Assembly: GCA_016800925.1 (NCBI GenBank)
Contig: JABCPU010000117.1
Location: 62,001 to 126,000, forward strand
DNA: 64,000 nt
Direction: 5' to 3'
Source of the DNA: Suillus spraguei
Taxonomy: Eukaryota; Basidiomycota; Agaricomycetes; Boletales; Suillaceae
Positions 49,101 to 61,249 of this stretch are shown here, one piece after another (the first letter of the stretch is position 1; each line of letters starts with the position of its first letter). The notes beneath the pieces are model-generated. The model worked only from the letters and a program-made list of their open reading frames with translations. It did not search any database and was not told where the DNA came from. Position numbers and translations under genes: made by a program.

Positions 49101-49348
49101 GACACGACAGAACTTGTTCTGAATGAGCTATGTGTGGGAGGTACATAAGCTTTACCCTTCCCCTTGCGTTGTGACATAGTGGTCGATTGAAATTCATGGC
49201 CGGTTGGAATAATCTCAGGCGACTCGTCTATGTATTCAGTACATGAGATGCTTTTGATCGACGATGCTGGTAGCGGGGAGTCCGAGAGCATTTCTCCGCA
49301 TTGGATATATCCACTTGCTGTCGGGGACACTCCAACAGACAACGACAT
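46137..49348 (-). CDS. telomere-linked RecQ-type helicase
   Basis: Exon 1 spans 48141-49348 and exon 2 starts at 48091, with a 49-bp intron between; further introns lie near 47080 and 46900. The N-terminal ~270 residues are Ser-rich with a basic cluster (SSRRRKRTRRLP). The helicase core has DLVVTMKTGGGKSMSW (Walker A), RSIVVCPFVALLDEQYRS, RVFVDEFHDVL in place of DExH, VLMTGTGPPHRI, ERILVFCGSQGDAE, VMACTTAFAQGMDRPHVRYV and NNQMLGRAGRDGKESHVFFL (Arg fingers). The tail carries CPVHFGHRGLLVPAE, YCFQCCLPQSRNRNGEEPAC and KGDKCPFAGFIFKAVFCMWH, a zinc-binding signature of fungal telomere-linked helicases. These genes sit in subtelomeres of several fungi. The start may lie further upstream if it is fused to the OrsD-like gene. 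Confidence 0.8.
48665..48799 (-). other. two SUMO-interacting-motif-like segments in the helicase N-terminus
   Basis: PNDVISLSSGDND and VEVMSISSDEDL each place a hydrophobic triplet next to Ser/Asp/Glu, the usual form of a SUMO-interacting motif. They lie in the unstructured N-terminal region. Binding is inferred only. Confidence 0.45.
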
Positions 49349-49482
49349 GCCTGGATCATGAAATCAGATTGCGAATTGCATAACCCTGGTGCTAGAACTC
49401 ACTTCTGTTGCGATTGTACCCACTGGTGCCTGATGACGGGGCATGACCTTGCAGAACACCTACCAGAACAAGTAAATATTTG

Positions 49483-52400
49483 CTATGGATGCATTGGATT
49501 AGAATGCTCGCCATCGCTCTGGTCATAGAACAAGTGGTCCAAATTGCCGCTCAAGTTTAGAGACCCACCATTCCAGGTCGTCCGCAGCTGTGATGGAATG
49601 TCTAGCATGGGCATACGATGTGTTGAGTTACCGCTGTGCTCTATGACAGTGGTACGCACAGCGTCCTGCAGGATGTCGGTGTGGTGCTTGTGCAAAAATT
49701 CTCCAAGAGTGTCTTGCGTGGTTTTTTTGACCATCTCCGATATGGACTGGAGTGTTGTCCCAAGTGTTGTCCCATTGGACATGTTCTTACGGATGATTCT
49801 AATTGCCTCTGGAGGCGGAAAGGGGCCAAGACCAAGCACGCTGTGCCACTGATCTCCCAACCACCTATGTTTGCACATGCTATTGTTAGACAGTCGAGGA
49901 ACCACTCCTTGTATGACGGCATAATGGCTATGGTCTATACCAATGGAATGATCTGCAGACTCAGCGAGAATGTTGTCTGCTTGATCATAAGAGTCGTCCG
50001 CAGCGATGAATTCGCGACCAATTGTGATAGCACCTTGCCGGAAATCCCGCACTCCCCATCGACAGCCGAAGTAATCGTGGTTCCACTGTTGAATATGAGC
50101 GGAAAATACTGCGGGACTTATCCGCTCGCCCTCACCGACGCAAAGGTACCTGAAATAATAGGTATGCAGTTGTAAGAACAACGCTCAGTCTGGTGGATAT
50201 TTCAGGACAGGACTCACGTTCTGTACACATGTTCGGCCTCAGCGTCATACGCAACCCCAGCCAAGATGGCTTCGGCCGTGCGCAAACCACCTGCGAGCAT
50301 TTCGAGCACCCAGGATGTGATTTCCTTTGGCACGAACCCAGGAGTGCAAGAGTCTCGATCAGTGATGCCAGTTGTTTTGCTATATGCGGTGAGCAGGAAC
50401 ATTTCGTTTCCCTGCATAAAGAGATTGCGATGTCTGTCCGCATTGCTGATTTTGTGGTCTATGAACTGAGTCCCCCGACACGATATGTGAGTGGTAATGT
50501 AAAGTAAGTGGTAAAGAGGCTCCCAGACTCGCAATGAGCGTCTGAGAAGCTCCTTTATGCCAGGAATGTTCCATGCGATTCGTCCTGCATTGTCAACCAT
50601 TGCGAGGTCGTAGCGATCCACCAAGTAGAAGAACAAGGCATGACGGTTCTTGTAGAAAGGCTCCTCCGCTACGAGCGAATAACCACGCGTTGAGTTGGTG
50701 AGATCGTCTTTCACCTGTTCAGGGACTTTCTTCAGCATGACAGTGTCGTTTGTTAGGTCAGAATAGCGCGACTTCAACTCCTGGAGGAGCCGTTGGATGC
50801 CATCTCGAAGCTTGGTCATGTGCATGGTCTCGGTGCCTATAGTGATGGATTGCACGTTTGGATCAACGTAGACGTTGGGCTCTCTCGTTTGATTGAACAC
50901 CAAAGACGATGCATATTGCTGCATCTCATACACTATGTTGAATGTCGTAGTACGACCGAGGCGCAGCACACGCTCGTGAATACGGATGACTCGGCTTGAG
51001 ATTGAATGCACGATCAGTTCATGGAGGCAAGCACATGTGGAGGCGCACTCACTCATGGTCATCAAAGTGGACGGAATCTTCATCTTCGTCTTTGTCCATC
51101 AGTGCTTCCAGGAGAGACGTCATGTTGCAAAGGTACTTCAACTTTGCGAGGTCTGGTGTAAGGACTGATGCTTCACAGAAATTTCCGTCCGCACGCAATG
51201 CCCTGAGCCAGATGGCTCGCTTGATCGGGTTCGCCCATCGATCTACTACGCACATATCCGGGTCCGTATCAACCAAGGACCATGCAAGATTATGGTATAC
51301 AATCATCCTCTTGCGTGGAGAGACATCATCGTCGCCCAAGGCAGTTATGAGTTCCTCGAGACACTGGGTCTGCACGGCGGACAGCTCAAAGGAAAAGTCG
51401 AATGGGAATCCGAGGTGAATGCGCATGATGGCTCTCATGAGTTGAACCATGAAGTTTGGATACTCGGTATTTTCATCTGACACAGGCCTCCAGTGACTAT
51501 CGCTGAAAGCGCCGACATGAATGAAGGGCTGCGTTATTGTGGTATCATGAAATTACTCACGTGTCTCTTGGGATAGCGTCACCATACAACAGTAATTTTG
51601 ACAGGCTCAATCTGTGCGGGTGACCGTCTAAGATAGTAGATGCCCTCCTCATGTGGTCCCGCACGGTAGAATCCAGACATGCAAGAATTCCTCCTGATTC
51701 ATCATCAGTGTGCTTCTTCTTAATCTTGTCTGCTGCCCGCCTCTGTGTTGGGTTCATCCGGAGTTCCACCAGGAACCTATCCCAACCCATGAAGCGCATC
51801 AGGGGAGATCTTTCCCGTTCTGTGTTGGCTGGAACGACCAGCGAACGATCAACTGCGGGTATGAATATAGACTGAAGAGTCGCTTTGACGTCTGGTCTGA
51901 TGCCTGGAATAACATTCTCGCCAATCTCAAAATATGAGTTGCCCACCGCAGTAAAGATACGTTGCACCTGGCAAGGTCTATATAACACCTCCATGACGCC
52001 AGTTGAACCGTGCTTTCCTCTACTATGTCGCTGCATGGTGGCTAGATCCTTTACAGCATACGCGCAGTCCGTAGATGCACTACATGCAAACCCGTCACTT
52101 GGATCCACAATCAGCTGAACAGGTGGTCCTCCTCCAGTGGGTAGCTTGACATTCTCAGGCTTTTCATATATGTTTAACTCTGAACAAAAGTCCAGGAATA
52201 AACGCAGAGTCGCTGGAGGTACCTAGTGATGTACGGTGCTCATTAAAAGTTCTAGAGTGACTATATAAGAGATACACGTACCTGATATGAATTGTGGTGA
52301 TTTTTTCTATGTCCTGCAACCATACTGGAGGTCAATGCAACCCGGCACGAGAAACATAGAAGGACTTTTAGATGGCTGTGAACGCACACCCCAAGTGCAT

Positions 52401-53057
52401 CTAAGATCTCATGGGACCGTAAGTAGTCTACTGAAGGCAACAATGATATGGTCCTGCAATCCACGTGATTTGAAGGAACTGTACATGTGAGACGGATATT
52501 TTGTTAAGCAGAGAGGATGCAATTCACGTGTAACAGGTATTTCACCTCTGTCACCAATATCCTGACTGGAAGCGATGTCTGAGACTCCATCGTATGCCAA
52601 GACATCTACAGCACCTTAATCGATCAGTTAATATGCCAGAGCATTAGATGATATTACACGGCTGACCTATGAAGCTAATCCCCTCAACGGCACTGCTGCG
52701 TGGGACAAGAACCTGGTTTGGGGCCATTACTATGAAGGTTAGTGATACTCAATAAACACTCGATGACTTATGCTACTCACCTAATTCAGGAGTGTCAAAT
52801 ACCTTGATCTTCTTCGATTTATTGTGGTCAACGCTGATATGCAATTGAATGTCTTCACGCTTTTTAAAAAGCTTTCCACAGTCCGAGAGCGGGCAGGTAT
52901 AACGACCGTCGGACTGGCCCACAATATACTGACGCCCGGAAATAATGAATGTGATAGGGATAGAGTGGTACCTGTATCTGTGCTTTCTGGCTATTTCGCT
53001 AGTTTGGAATGGTCCCATGCTGCATCCCGGATTGTCACAGGCGTTGTTATCGGACAT
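49483..53057 (-). CDS. OrsD-like zinc-finger protein with tyrosine-recombinase-like C-terminal half
   Basis: The proposed ATG is at 53055-53057 (MSDNNACDNPGC). Exons in order give two C2H2-like fingers (ACDNPGCSMGPFQTSEIARK, YTCPLSDCGKLFKKREDIQL); VMAPNQVLVPRSSAVEGISF; LGVCVHSHLKVLLCFSCRVA ending HRKNHH; CSASTDCAYAVKDLATMQRH; then a long helical region. The OrsD/DUF3505 type is recognised from the CVHSHLKVLLC and CAY..KDL.TMQRH blocks. The second half has SCRGTQF, AYSKTTG, GGLRTAEAILAGVAY, WGVRDFRQGAITIGREFI and ESADHSIGIDHSHYAVIQG. These are the spacing and residues of a tyrosine recombinase (R, K, RxxR, H, Y). A stop follows at about 49483. The helicase begins within 140 bp, so the two may form one gene. 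Confidence 0.7.
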
Positions 53058-54682
53058 CGGTATCACAAAAGCTGGGGATTGTATGTAATGATAGTTGTGG
53101 TGCTTTATCATTGAGGGTGAATTAACGGCACTGTAAAGGCTTTATATCATTTGCATATATATATATATATATATATATGCACCTGCATGGATGTCGCACA
53201 ACGACAGTGTGGCATGACATCAGAATCACAGACTCATGACAGCATTTACCAATATATCAAGACACAAACTAGAGCAAGTCGTCTGACAAACCGATCGACA
53301 AAGATCGAAGAGCGCCACTTACACCCATCCTTCATCAGCGGATATGATCCACTAGATCAGGGCTCGTACACATCAAAACAGCTACTTGTCTGTATCTGGT
53401 AATTGTAATTGCGCAACCCTGGCATATGCTTCCATACCAAAGTTTTTGGTTAGCGCTGCCACACCTCGTTACCGGACAAGCCTTGCGGAGTCGATATATT
53501 GTTGCTCCGTGTCCAACGGCTTTCATGTGTGGAGCCATCTATATTTGCACGGTGCTCATAAAGCGGCATAGAGCGACCCCTGTTGAGTCACATACACATA
53601 TACTTTGTTAGGCCTGACACGCATGAGTATACCACAGATTGTCGTGCGTCTGACTTTAATCTCATGATCTGTAGGTGAGGGCTGACATACGAGTAATTTG
53701 GACAATCAGGACGATATCATATATTGTCCCATAATATGGGTTCTGTGACGTGAAGACCGTAATGATGCCCACTGACGACACTAGTGGTAAGAACTATCAG
53801 AAAGTCTGATTTATAGGAGTAACAAGGCAGTGTCTAATGGACGCATGACGGACAAGTGATGAACTTTATAAAATTGTGATGTATATTGTTGTATTTGTAA
53901 GATTTATTTCAGATATGAATCTACAGAGTCTAGACGCAGTGCACGCACACCACGATATTTTATATCTGGGTCCCCACATTATCGCATCGCCTCCTACCTT
54001 CCTAAGCTATACATCGTTTATAAACCGTTTCATCGGGTGACCCGAGGAACATAAAGTAGACGTTTAATTTTAGGACTTCAATGTTCTCAACATTCGATGC
54101 AATTTTCAACAGCAGTTCCGTTCCTAGTTATCAGGTTCTTAGATATATACTCTTATATTCCAACCACGTATATCTACGTTACAATCTTCCTGTTTGTGGC
54201 ACATCACCGTCCATCATAACCTACGCAATAGCATGTATGTTGATATGGACATGGTAGGCGCGCTTGGAAGTAATTAATTCTGTCCACCATCCTAAAATTG
54301 CTTAACTTCTGCTTTACCGACTCTGCTCCACCAACTAACCCTGTGCAACCAGCAGAATAATATACTTCAAAAAATGAAAGAGGGATGGTACACGGATTGC
54401 AATCTCTTCTGAGCTATTGAGGATGAGATCAGTCAATCACATTAGGTACACGGGATACGTCTCTGAGTGGCTGGCTTAGCCTGGTGCATTGAACTCAGCA
54501 ATGAGATATACCAGCCGATATCACACTGGTACCGTAGCACAAGATGCCAGACACCCGTTACTTATGACTACCATTTATATCCCATGTCACAGGTAGTGAC
54601 AAACCGCGGCTGTCCGACAAAGGGAGTAACGTGACACATTTCTGAAAATTGATCTGACAATCACCACTTAGTCCGCTCATCG
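53058..54682. other. intergenic region with (AT)n tract
   Basis: A TA dinucleotide repeat lies at about 53155-53178. No gene is supported across this 1.6 kb. It separates divergently transcribed genes and probably contains both promoters. Confidence 0.5.
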
Positions 54683-55629
54683 ATGTCAACAGCCAACATT
54701 CCCCTGGAGCTCATCATGAAAGTATTCACTCTTGCCACTCGGACAAGAGGTGAAGCTGCATCTTGGATTCTGTATTCAAAAAGGACCTATCACTGGTGAC
54801 TGATCGATGTCATACTGAATGAGTCACATGCTTCTGATCATACATCAGCAGGTTCGAAAAACTGCTGTATCAAAAGGTCGTGCTGTATGATGAAGATGAG
54901 GCATCCCTATTTATCGAATGCCTTCGCCGTCGCCACAAGCACCAGGAGTTTTCTCAAACATCGATCAGAACCATGTCTCTCTCTGGGGAGATTGACGGCA
55001 CGACAATTATCGAACTCTTATCGCTGTGCACTGGTATCAACAACCTTGTCCTGTTATGCGAGTCCAATTATTTTGAAAAAGACACAGCACCTCTGTTACA
55101 AGTACTGGATACCCTCCCTCTAGACATACTGTCTCTTCAAATGGATGTCTCCCTCACACCCAGTTCGATTGCCAACACCAACGTCTTCGCTAGACTGACG
55201 CATCTTGAGATCACCGAGGAGGGCATCTTTAAACACCTTAAGATGAACGCTTTCCCTCGATTGACTCACCTCGCGCTATGGGGTGGCCCCTTACGCAACC
55301 AAAATGGACTAAAGTTGATCAAGCATATTCTCAGCCATGCAACCCTTCAATTGCTGCTATTACATGTCCGCCCTCACCGGCAACTGGCAAAGTTCCTCGA
55401 TATCAATAACATCGACGATCCTCGCATCGTCCTTGCACCATGTGAAATCTATGTATGGGATAGTCTTGGACGCGCATCCATGTTACTTTGGGAGCTAGCT
55501 GATGAAAAGGTTAAATTACGTGTTCCTAACCACAGTCAGTCCATTCTGTCGACTATGAAACAACGAGATCGACTTACCACATCATACAGGAAAGCACCGC
55601 TGCTTCACAGAAACCACCCTTGTAAATGA
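54683..55629 (+). CDS. F-box/LRR-like protein
   Basis: Exon 1 (54683-54795) reads MSTANIPLELIMKVFTLATR and TRGEAASWILYSKRTYHW, an F-box-like start. A 56-bp intron (54796-54851) joins in phase to FEKLLYQKVVLYDEDEASLF. The remainder shows leucine-rich repeat-like spacing: IIELLSLCTGINNLVLLCES, LPLDILSLQMDVSL, FARLTHLEITEEGIF, FPRLTHLALWGGPL and HATLQLLLLHVRPH. The protein is about 300 residues and ends NHPCK. F-box proteins recruit substrates to SCF ubiquitin ligases; large families of such receptors are common in mushrooms. It appears intact and is the only confident plus-strand gene in the 36-64 kb block. Confidence 0.65.
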
Positions 55630-56538
55630 ATTGAGGCAGTATATGGATCTCGAAAGTGTTCCTGAACAAGATTTAGACTATCAGGTGATGCCGTGTTATG
55701 TGGTCGGCGGTTCGGGTGATGAAGCGCAGCTTGGTTATGTGGTCGATGACGATGAATCTGACGATTGATAGGAAGGACATGAATATAATTGTGGAACCAA
55801 CTGTACGTCCGTCAACAGGCAGTCCGACAAGGACACCCCGTCGGTGGATTCTTTCACGATATACATTTTGACATACAATTGACCGTGAGCAAAGGCATCT
55901 ATTCCACATTTATAGTAGCAACATACGAGATACAATGTTCGTGCTATCTTATATTTTCTTTGCATCTGTGAATAGACAAAGTGTGTATCTTACTATTCCC
56001 GAAAATACTGGGTAACATTGACCATGAGCAGTTCGTGCTCATGATACCTTTACAGCCATTGAACATAACTGCATACTGGTAAACAAAATTGTCTTCCATT
56101 CGCCGTACATGATGAAGGGCTTGAATTAAATTTAAGTTTGAAGCACAGAATAATAACACGAACTGCAATTTCCCAACATGTAGACCTCGGCTCGACGCAA
56201 CCAACAACTCCGATTTAAAGTCATGTACTGGACAGAGGCCCACAACAATAAAGCACGTACTACGTATCTTGATAACTAACCAATTACACCAATTAATATG
56301 CCTGGAACAAAGATGCAACTGAACATTAACATTTGGAAAGGATACAAACCTTCGATAGTAGCAACACGGAGAAAGAGCCTCCAGCACTTATATTCCACAT
56401 GATTGAAACCACGAACGTTCCTTATCATCCCTGCTCTATACATTGCTGTTGCGAATCCATATTTTTCACCGTCAGAATTTCTACAGCCACCCAGATAATT
56501 GTTGTGTTACGACTGAGGGTACCATACAAAAAGCATAA
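55630..56538. other. intergenic region, no confident gene
   Basis: A 147-codon minus-strand frame at 55944-56387 is open but its composition (Cys, Phe, hydrophobic runs) does not suggest a conserved protein. Confidence 0.35.
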
Positions 56539-59211
56539 CTAGGCCGCAGGAGGTGATTCTACCGTAACAGTGGCGTGGGTATTGTCTCCATCGCTAGACA
56601 TCTCGTCAGCCACTATCATGTGCGACCTTTCAGCATGCATGTCAAGAGCTGTGGCTGACATGCCAGACGACAAGGAAAGACGCTTTGAACGCTTTCCTTC
56701 ACCTCTCCCCTTGTTATCCTGGTACTAACGGTCAGTTAGATTGATGTTCGACTTATCCAAAGACAGTTGTGTACCATGGTGTCAGAAAGAGATACTGAGT
56801 TTGCATGTCTCCTTTTCCTTTTCCCTTCTCTGCCTGCGCTCAAACTCGAATTCCTGTGCTTACCTGCACTTTTTCTGTCCTTGACTGCCTCCGTGTCCAT
56901 CCTATGAGCGGAAATGTTCGAAACATCTCTTTGCATGTGGTTATTATCATTGCTTGTTATGTCTTGTGATACCCTATAATTTTGGATCTTGGGGATATCA
57001 ATAATATGATCAGTGGGAGCATGAGACGCATGAAGTTCAGAAACCTCGCTCGCACGGCGCACGCTGTCAGCCCTGGATCCATTATTTTCGTCTGCATCAG
57101 GTGCAGACTCGCCCACATTGTGATTCTCATCATCATGTGTATCATGCGCTGGTTCACCTGCTGCGTCCCCCTGATCTGATACAGATCCATTTTTTTCAAT
57201 GTGCGTATCCATCGTTCTAGTAAAAGCTGTCAGGTTCTGACTTATAGGTCATAGCACTGAAATCATACATGGCAGTCGGCAATGTCGTTGGCGGTAGGGG
57301 GTCTAAACATGGTGCATCTGGCTTTGAATCTGACAATAGGTTGGTCTCCTTAGCTGCCCTGCCCAATGCATGTGCAAGATGAATCAAATGCCCAGGGCTC
57401 TCTTCTGCATTGACCAACGCAGCATACAACCTTTCAATCCCAAGTGCCTCGAAGTAGTCATTCTCTGTCAGATCGTGGTACTCGTCCGGCGACTGTTGAA
57501 TGAGTTGGCCGTTGAGGGGTTCTTCGAGTGGGATTCCGACGAGTGTACGAAATCGTCGCATCATCCAGACCATTAATTTCTTGCTGATATCAACGCCATC
57601 TCCTTCCATTACCGCTCGCGTCACCAGATCTTGCATGTCATCCACCGAAGTCGATAGAAACGCCTTGCAAACTTCCTATGGTATGTGATTACACATTTCC
57701 CTATTATATTTCCGGACCAAAAACTTACATTTTTGGCTTCGCCACCCTTCCCTGCATCGACCATTGTGGATCCTCCGATCTGGAAATTTTCCTCTCCAGT
57801 TACTTTGTTCGACGCCTTCGCTCCAGCTCCTGCAGCAACTACAGGCGTTGTTGAGTGATTCACAGCCATTGCTGCATTCGATTGAGCTGTGACCACATCT
57901 GCAAATCTCGTGCGAGCGTTCACTGTCTCCGTAGTTTTCCTTGTAGCTTGCACTGACTCCACCACTTGAGGCACAGCCTCTGAAACAAGATCGTTTATCT
58001 GGCGGCTTGTTGATAACGCCAACACGTCAAGTTTCGCTAATGCCTGTTGAGTTTCGCTAATTTCATGGCACTCTCCTCTATCCTGTTAGGGCTGCGTGGT
58101 GAATATCATCCTGGAAGGTTTGGAGGTACTAACCGTCAATGTATCCTGAACGACGTGTTGACTACTCTTCACCTTTTGACCCTCGTGTGTTGACATCCTC
58201 TGAACCTTTGTCATGCTTGACTATGTTAAATGCGAGGCTGCCATATGAACTTACTCCATTCGTGTTATCAACAACCTCTTTCCCCTCCGTGCTGTCAACA
58301 TATTCCTAGTCGATCCAATATTAAGTACATATTCCAAAACAACGGTTATCGCATGTTTAGAAAACTCACCCCCTTGGCGCCACGAATGGCCGTTGGTCCC
58401 CGCTGTTCTCCGCATTCAAGCTCGCCAACATTTTTCTTGGCTCTCCACGCAGCTTCCCTATCCTCGATAAACCTCTCTATCATGCACAATGACTCGTCGC
58501 TATGTTTGATACTGGGGAAAACGTCCAGACCGCACATGTTCTCGTCTTTTCCACATATCAATTGATGATATGCATTCTCATCTCCACTCACTTATGCAAT
58601 GAATGATGAGTGATGTGACGGACAGATCAACGACAATTCGCTTACACTTCGTTACGTCTGTCACTTCCACGCGCTTGACAAAGTCATTCCACGTAACATT
58701 GAACTTCTTTTTCACCCTCCGCAAATTTTGATCGTTGAAAGCGCCACCTGTAAGTACCATTGCCATATGGAACTCCAAGCGTGCTGACCGAAATTTGGGC
58801 TCATATCCAACCTCCTCCCACTCTTCTTTGAATGCGACTATGACGTCCCTGATATACGCAGCCACGCTCGTATACAGTTGTAAATCTCCTGGGCCCATAC
58901 GACCCTCCTTCACCTTTGGTTCACCGTTTGTAAGCATCTTCACATACACGCCATGTTGGTGCAAGAGCACAAGTAATGGGTGGGCACAATTGGGTGGTAC
59001 AACCAGCTATATGTGAGTCATTAGCATCTACAATCGTCGAGGCTGGATTGCTGACATTTGGACCGTTGACCTCCCACTGTACAGTTAGCTTTCGCTTGTT
59101 TAAATGATACTCTGTAATCGGTGACGATTTAATCATCGCACATGCTTTGTCAGATCGTAGAATCTTCTCAATGAGAACGGGCTTTGACATCGGATAAAAC
59201 TTCGCGGCCAT
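56539..59211 (-). CDS. unknown multi-exon family protein, paralogue B
   Basis: The ATG at 59209-59211 starts MAAKFYPMSKPVLIEKILRS. Order and motifs follow paralogue A closely: NKRKLTVQWEVNGPNV; LVVPPNCAHPLLVLLHQHGV; AAYIRDVIVAFKEEWEEVGY; FRSARLEFHMAMVLTGGAFN; KKFNVTWNDFVKRVEVTDV; LICGKDENMCGLDVFPS; YFEALGIERLYAALVNAEES; HLIHLAHALGRAAKETNLLS; an acidic Asn/Asp-rich stretch; GREGKRKRRHAN; and GRGEGKRSKRLSLSSG. The last exon ends with TAG at 56539-56541. A and B are clearly more alike than either is to C. The central region (57640-58060, TRKTTETVNARTRFADVVTA) differs most. No frame break was seen. Nuclear localisation is inferred from the basic clusters. Confidence 0.65.
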
Positions 59212-59550
59212 AATGTACAGTGCGATGGCGATAGCAGAGTTTTATAGCGTAACTCGGACCTCAGATTATAGAACTGAGTCTCGGGTTGTTGAAATGTGTG
59301 ATTACAAACCCTTCACTACTGACGGAATTTGCCGCTTGGTTAGAAACAGTCGGACTTCTAATTTACCGACCTTCGCCTTGTCCACTCTCAACACTTTTAT
59401 ATATAACCTCAGACGACTGGAGAGGCATGTCAATATGTGCAGTACAAATCACAGATATCGACCACCCTTTTTGTGGCACTGCGCTCAAGTTATTATCATA
59501 GTCTTGGTACATCATTGCGATGCAGAGATACATATTGGCAGCATCATATT

Positions 59551-59837
59551 CCCGAAGTTGCTTTGACTCGAAGTGACGTACATTATGTACAGGGATAATT
59601 GATTGCTGTGCAGTCTATTGGGACAGTGCCTCCATGGCACGATATGTCTTAGACATGCCCTTCAGACTGTTTCATCTATGTGCTTTTACCTCATGCCTTC
59701 AATTGTGCGCTGACACTGCCTAATGCAAGGCAGATGATCATCCCTAAGTCGCTTCATCTAGAAGTAACGTACTTTTTGTACGGGGATGTTCGTTGCTTTG
59801 CGGTTATTTGGGACAGTTGCAACTCCATGGCATGATT
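59551..59837. repeat. pair of ~90-bp direct repeats containing GTAC palindromes
   Basis: 59551-59643 and 59748-59837 align along their length: AAGTYGCTT..., GAAGTRACGTAC, GGGATRNTTSRTTGCT, TTGGGACAGT and CTCCATGGCAYGAT. The first copy contains the perfect palindrome GTACATTATGTAC; the second has GTACTTTTTGTAC at the same place. They lie between paralogues B and C. Confidence 0.7.
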
Positions 59838-60019
59838 TTTCTTTCCTGCATGTTTTTTTTTTGCCTTACGGCCTGGACAGCTGCCATTTAAACCAGTTTA
59901 TTTCTCTCTGGCGATGTGACACAACAGTGACCACCTGTGACTCCTTTGTGACGATCTCAATCCGTGTTGAATACAACAGACAGAGCTTTCAACCACTCAA
60001 AGCCTTCAACGAACCAGAC

Positions 60020-60431
60020 GATATGTCTAGATCCGCTCGTTCACCCACGGAGTTCAGGACAGTCGCCGCAAAACCAGCATTTCTATAAGACAACTTCCTG
60101 GCACCCTCCTATCACGTCAGAACAAGACGCTCAGATGTCTCATTCTTGCATTATGGCCCGCCGTGGGAGCACAGCGAGCACCACCTCTTCCTATCGGGCA
60201 CCATCAGTCCTCAACATCCCGTTTCTGCCGAACCGCATGATACGATGTTGGAGAGAGAGAGAACGTATATCAAGTATAGAACAGCAATGGATCCCTATGG
60301 ATAGAATGAGATATGGAGAGAGAACGACGTCGTACACTTATGCTCAAGCTCAAGCTGCTGTGCCGACCACTCAGCGGCTGGACGACCGTTACCTAGTATC
60401 CTTACCCGCAGTCGCTCCCATCATGAGCTAG
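60020..60431 (+). CDS. possible small unrecognised gene
   Basis: Plus-strand frames here encode SCIMARRGSTASTTSSYRAP, MIRCWRERERISSIEQQWIP and ERTTSYTYAQAQAAVPTTQR, ending with a stop at 60429-60431. The composition is plausible for a Ser/Arg-rich basic protein, but no family is recognised and the start is unclear. Confidence 0.25.
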
Positions 60432-61249
60432 AGAAATATGAAAACCTGTTCATTGAGTGTTATATATTTTGAATCACGTAGTCCACAAGCCCGAAGTACT
60501 TATACAAGTGCATGACACACATCCTTTCTCATCCCGAGCACATTTTTGATCCGGTCGGGATGTCCGTTGACTAGGTCTTGCACTCATGCATGTTCAGAAA
60601 ATACTGAGCTCTGATAAGGCTTTTTATTGAGAAACAGGGTCATAAAACGGTGACAACACCTATGATGAGCTGGACAACCATTGTCGCTGCCATCCGGAGG
60701 AGATGGAACCGGTGAATTTGCTCTCTCACTGCTAGTGGAGGTGGTATCAGGCTTTCCTGATGCGTGACCACACTATGTCACTATTTTTTGTATACATTAT
60801 AGCGAATGAAAACTACGAAACAAACTGAGAAATAAATTGGTTTAAATGGCAGCTGCCCAGGCCCTTATGCGCTGATTTGATCGGGACACAGTTGATCCAT
60901 TGCCTTACTTGTGATGTATTATGAAAACCCAATCTTTGATCCAGTGACACTAACTCACGTTATAAATATTTAATATATTTAATGGCATGTATGTCGCAAC
61001 TACAAAGGCGCGTAGGATATTCACGGGAACATATGCATATGAAAGGCAAGGTTACAAACGCACATGCCACAGCAGTACATATCAGCGAGGGCGTGAGCCC
61101 ATAAATTTCATGAATCCTATTCTCTCCATTGCTCGAACCAGGCCTGATAAATCATGTGAAAGTGCTGCAAATATGTGAGATCACTCGTACCTTGGTCTCC
61201 GAATCACTTGGTCCACCTGAAATACTTCCATGCGCTATACCTGACGCCT
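60432..61249. other. intergenic region, nothing recognised
   Basis: AT-rich, without a supported gene. Confidence 0.4.

Noticed and set aside
53155..53178. TA dinucleotide repeat as a promoter
   Set aside because: A plain microsatellite; no gene start is suitably placed.
55944..56387. 147-codon minus-strand open frame as a gene
   Set aside because: No recognisable motif, odd composition and no plausible neighbouring exons.
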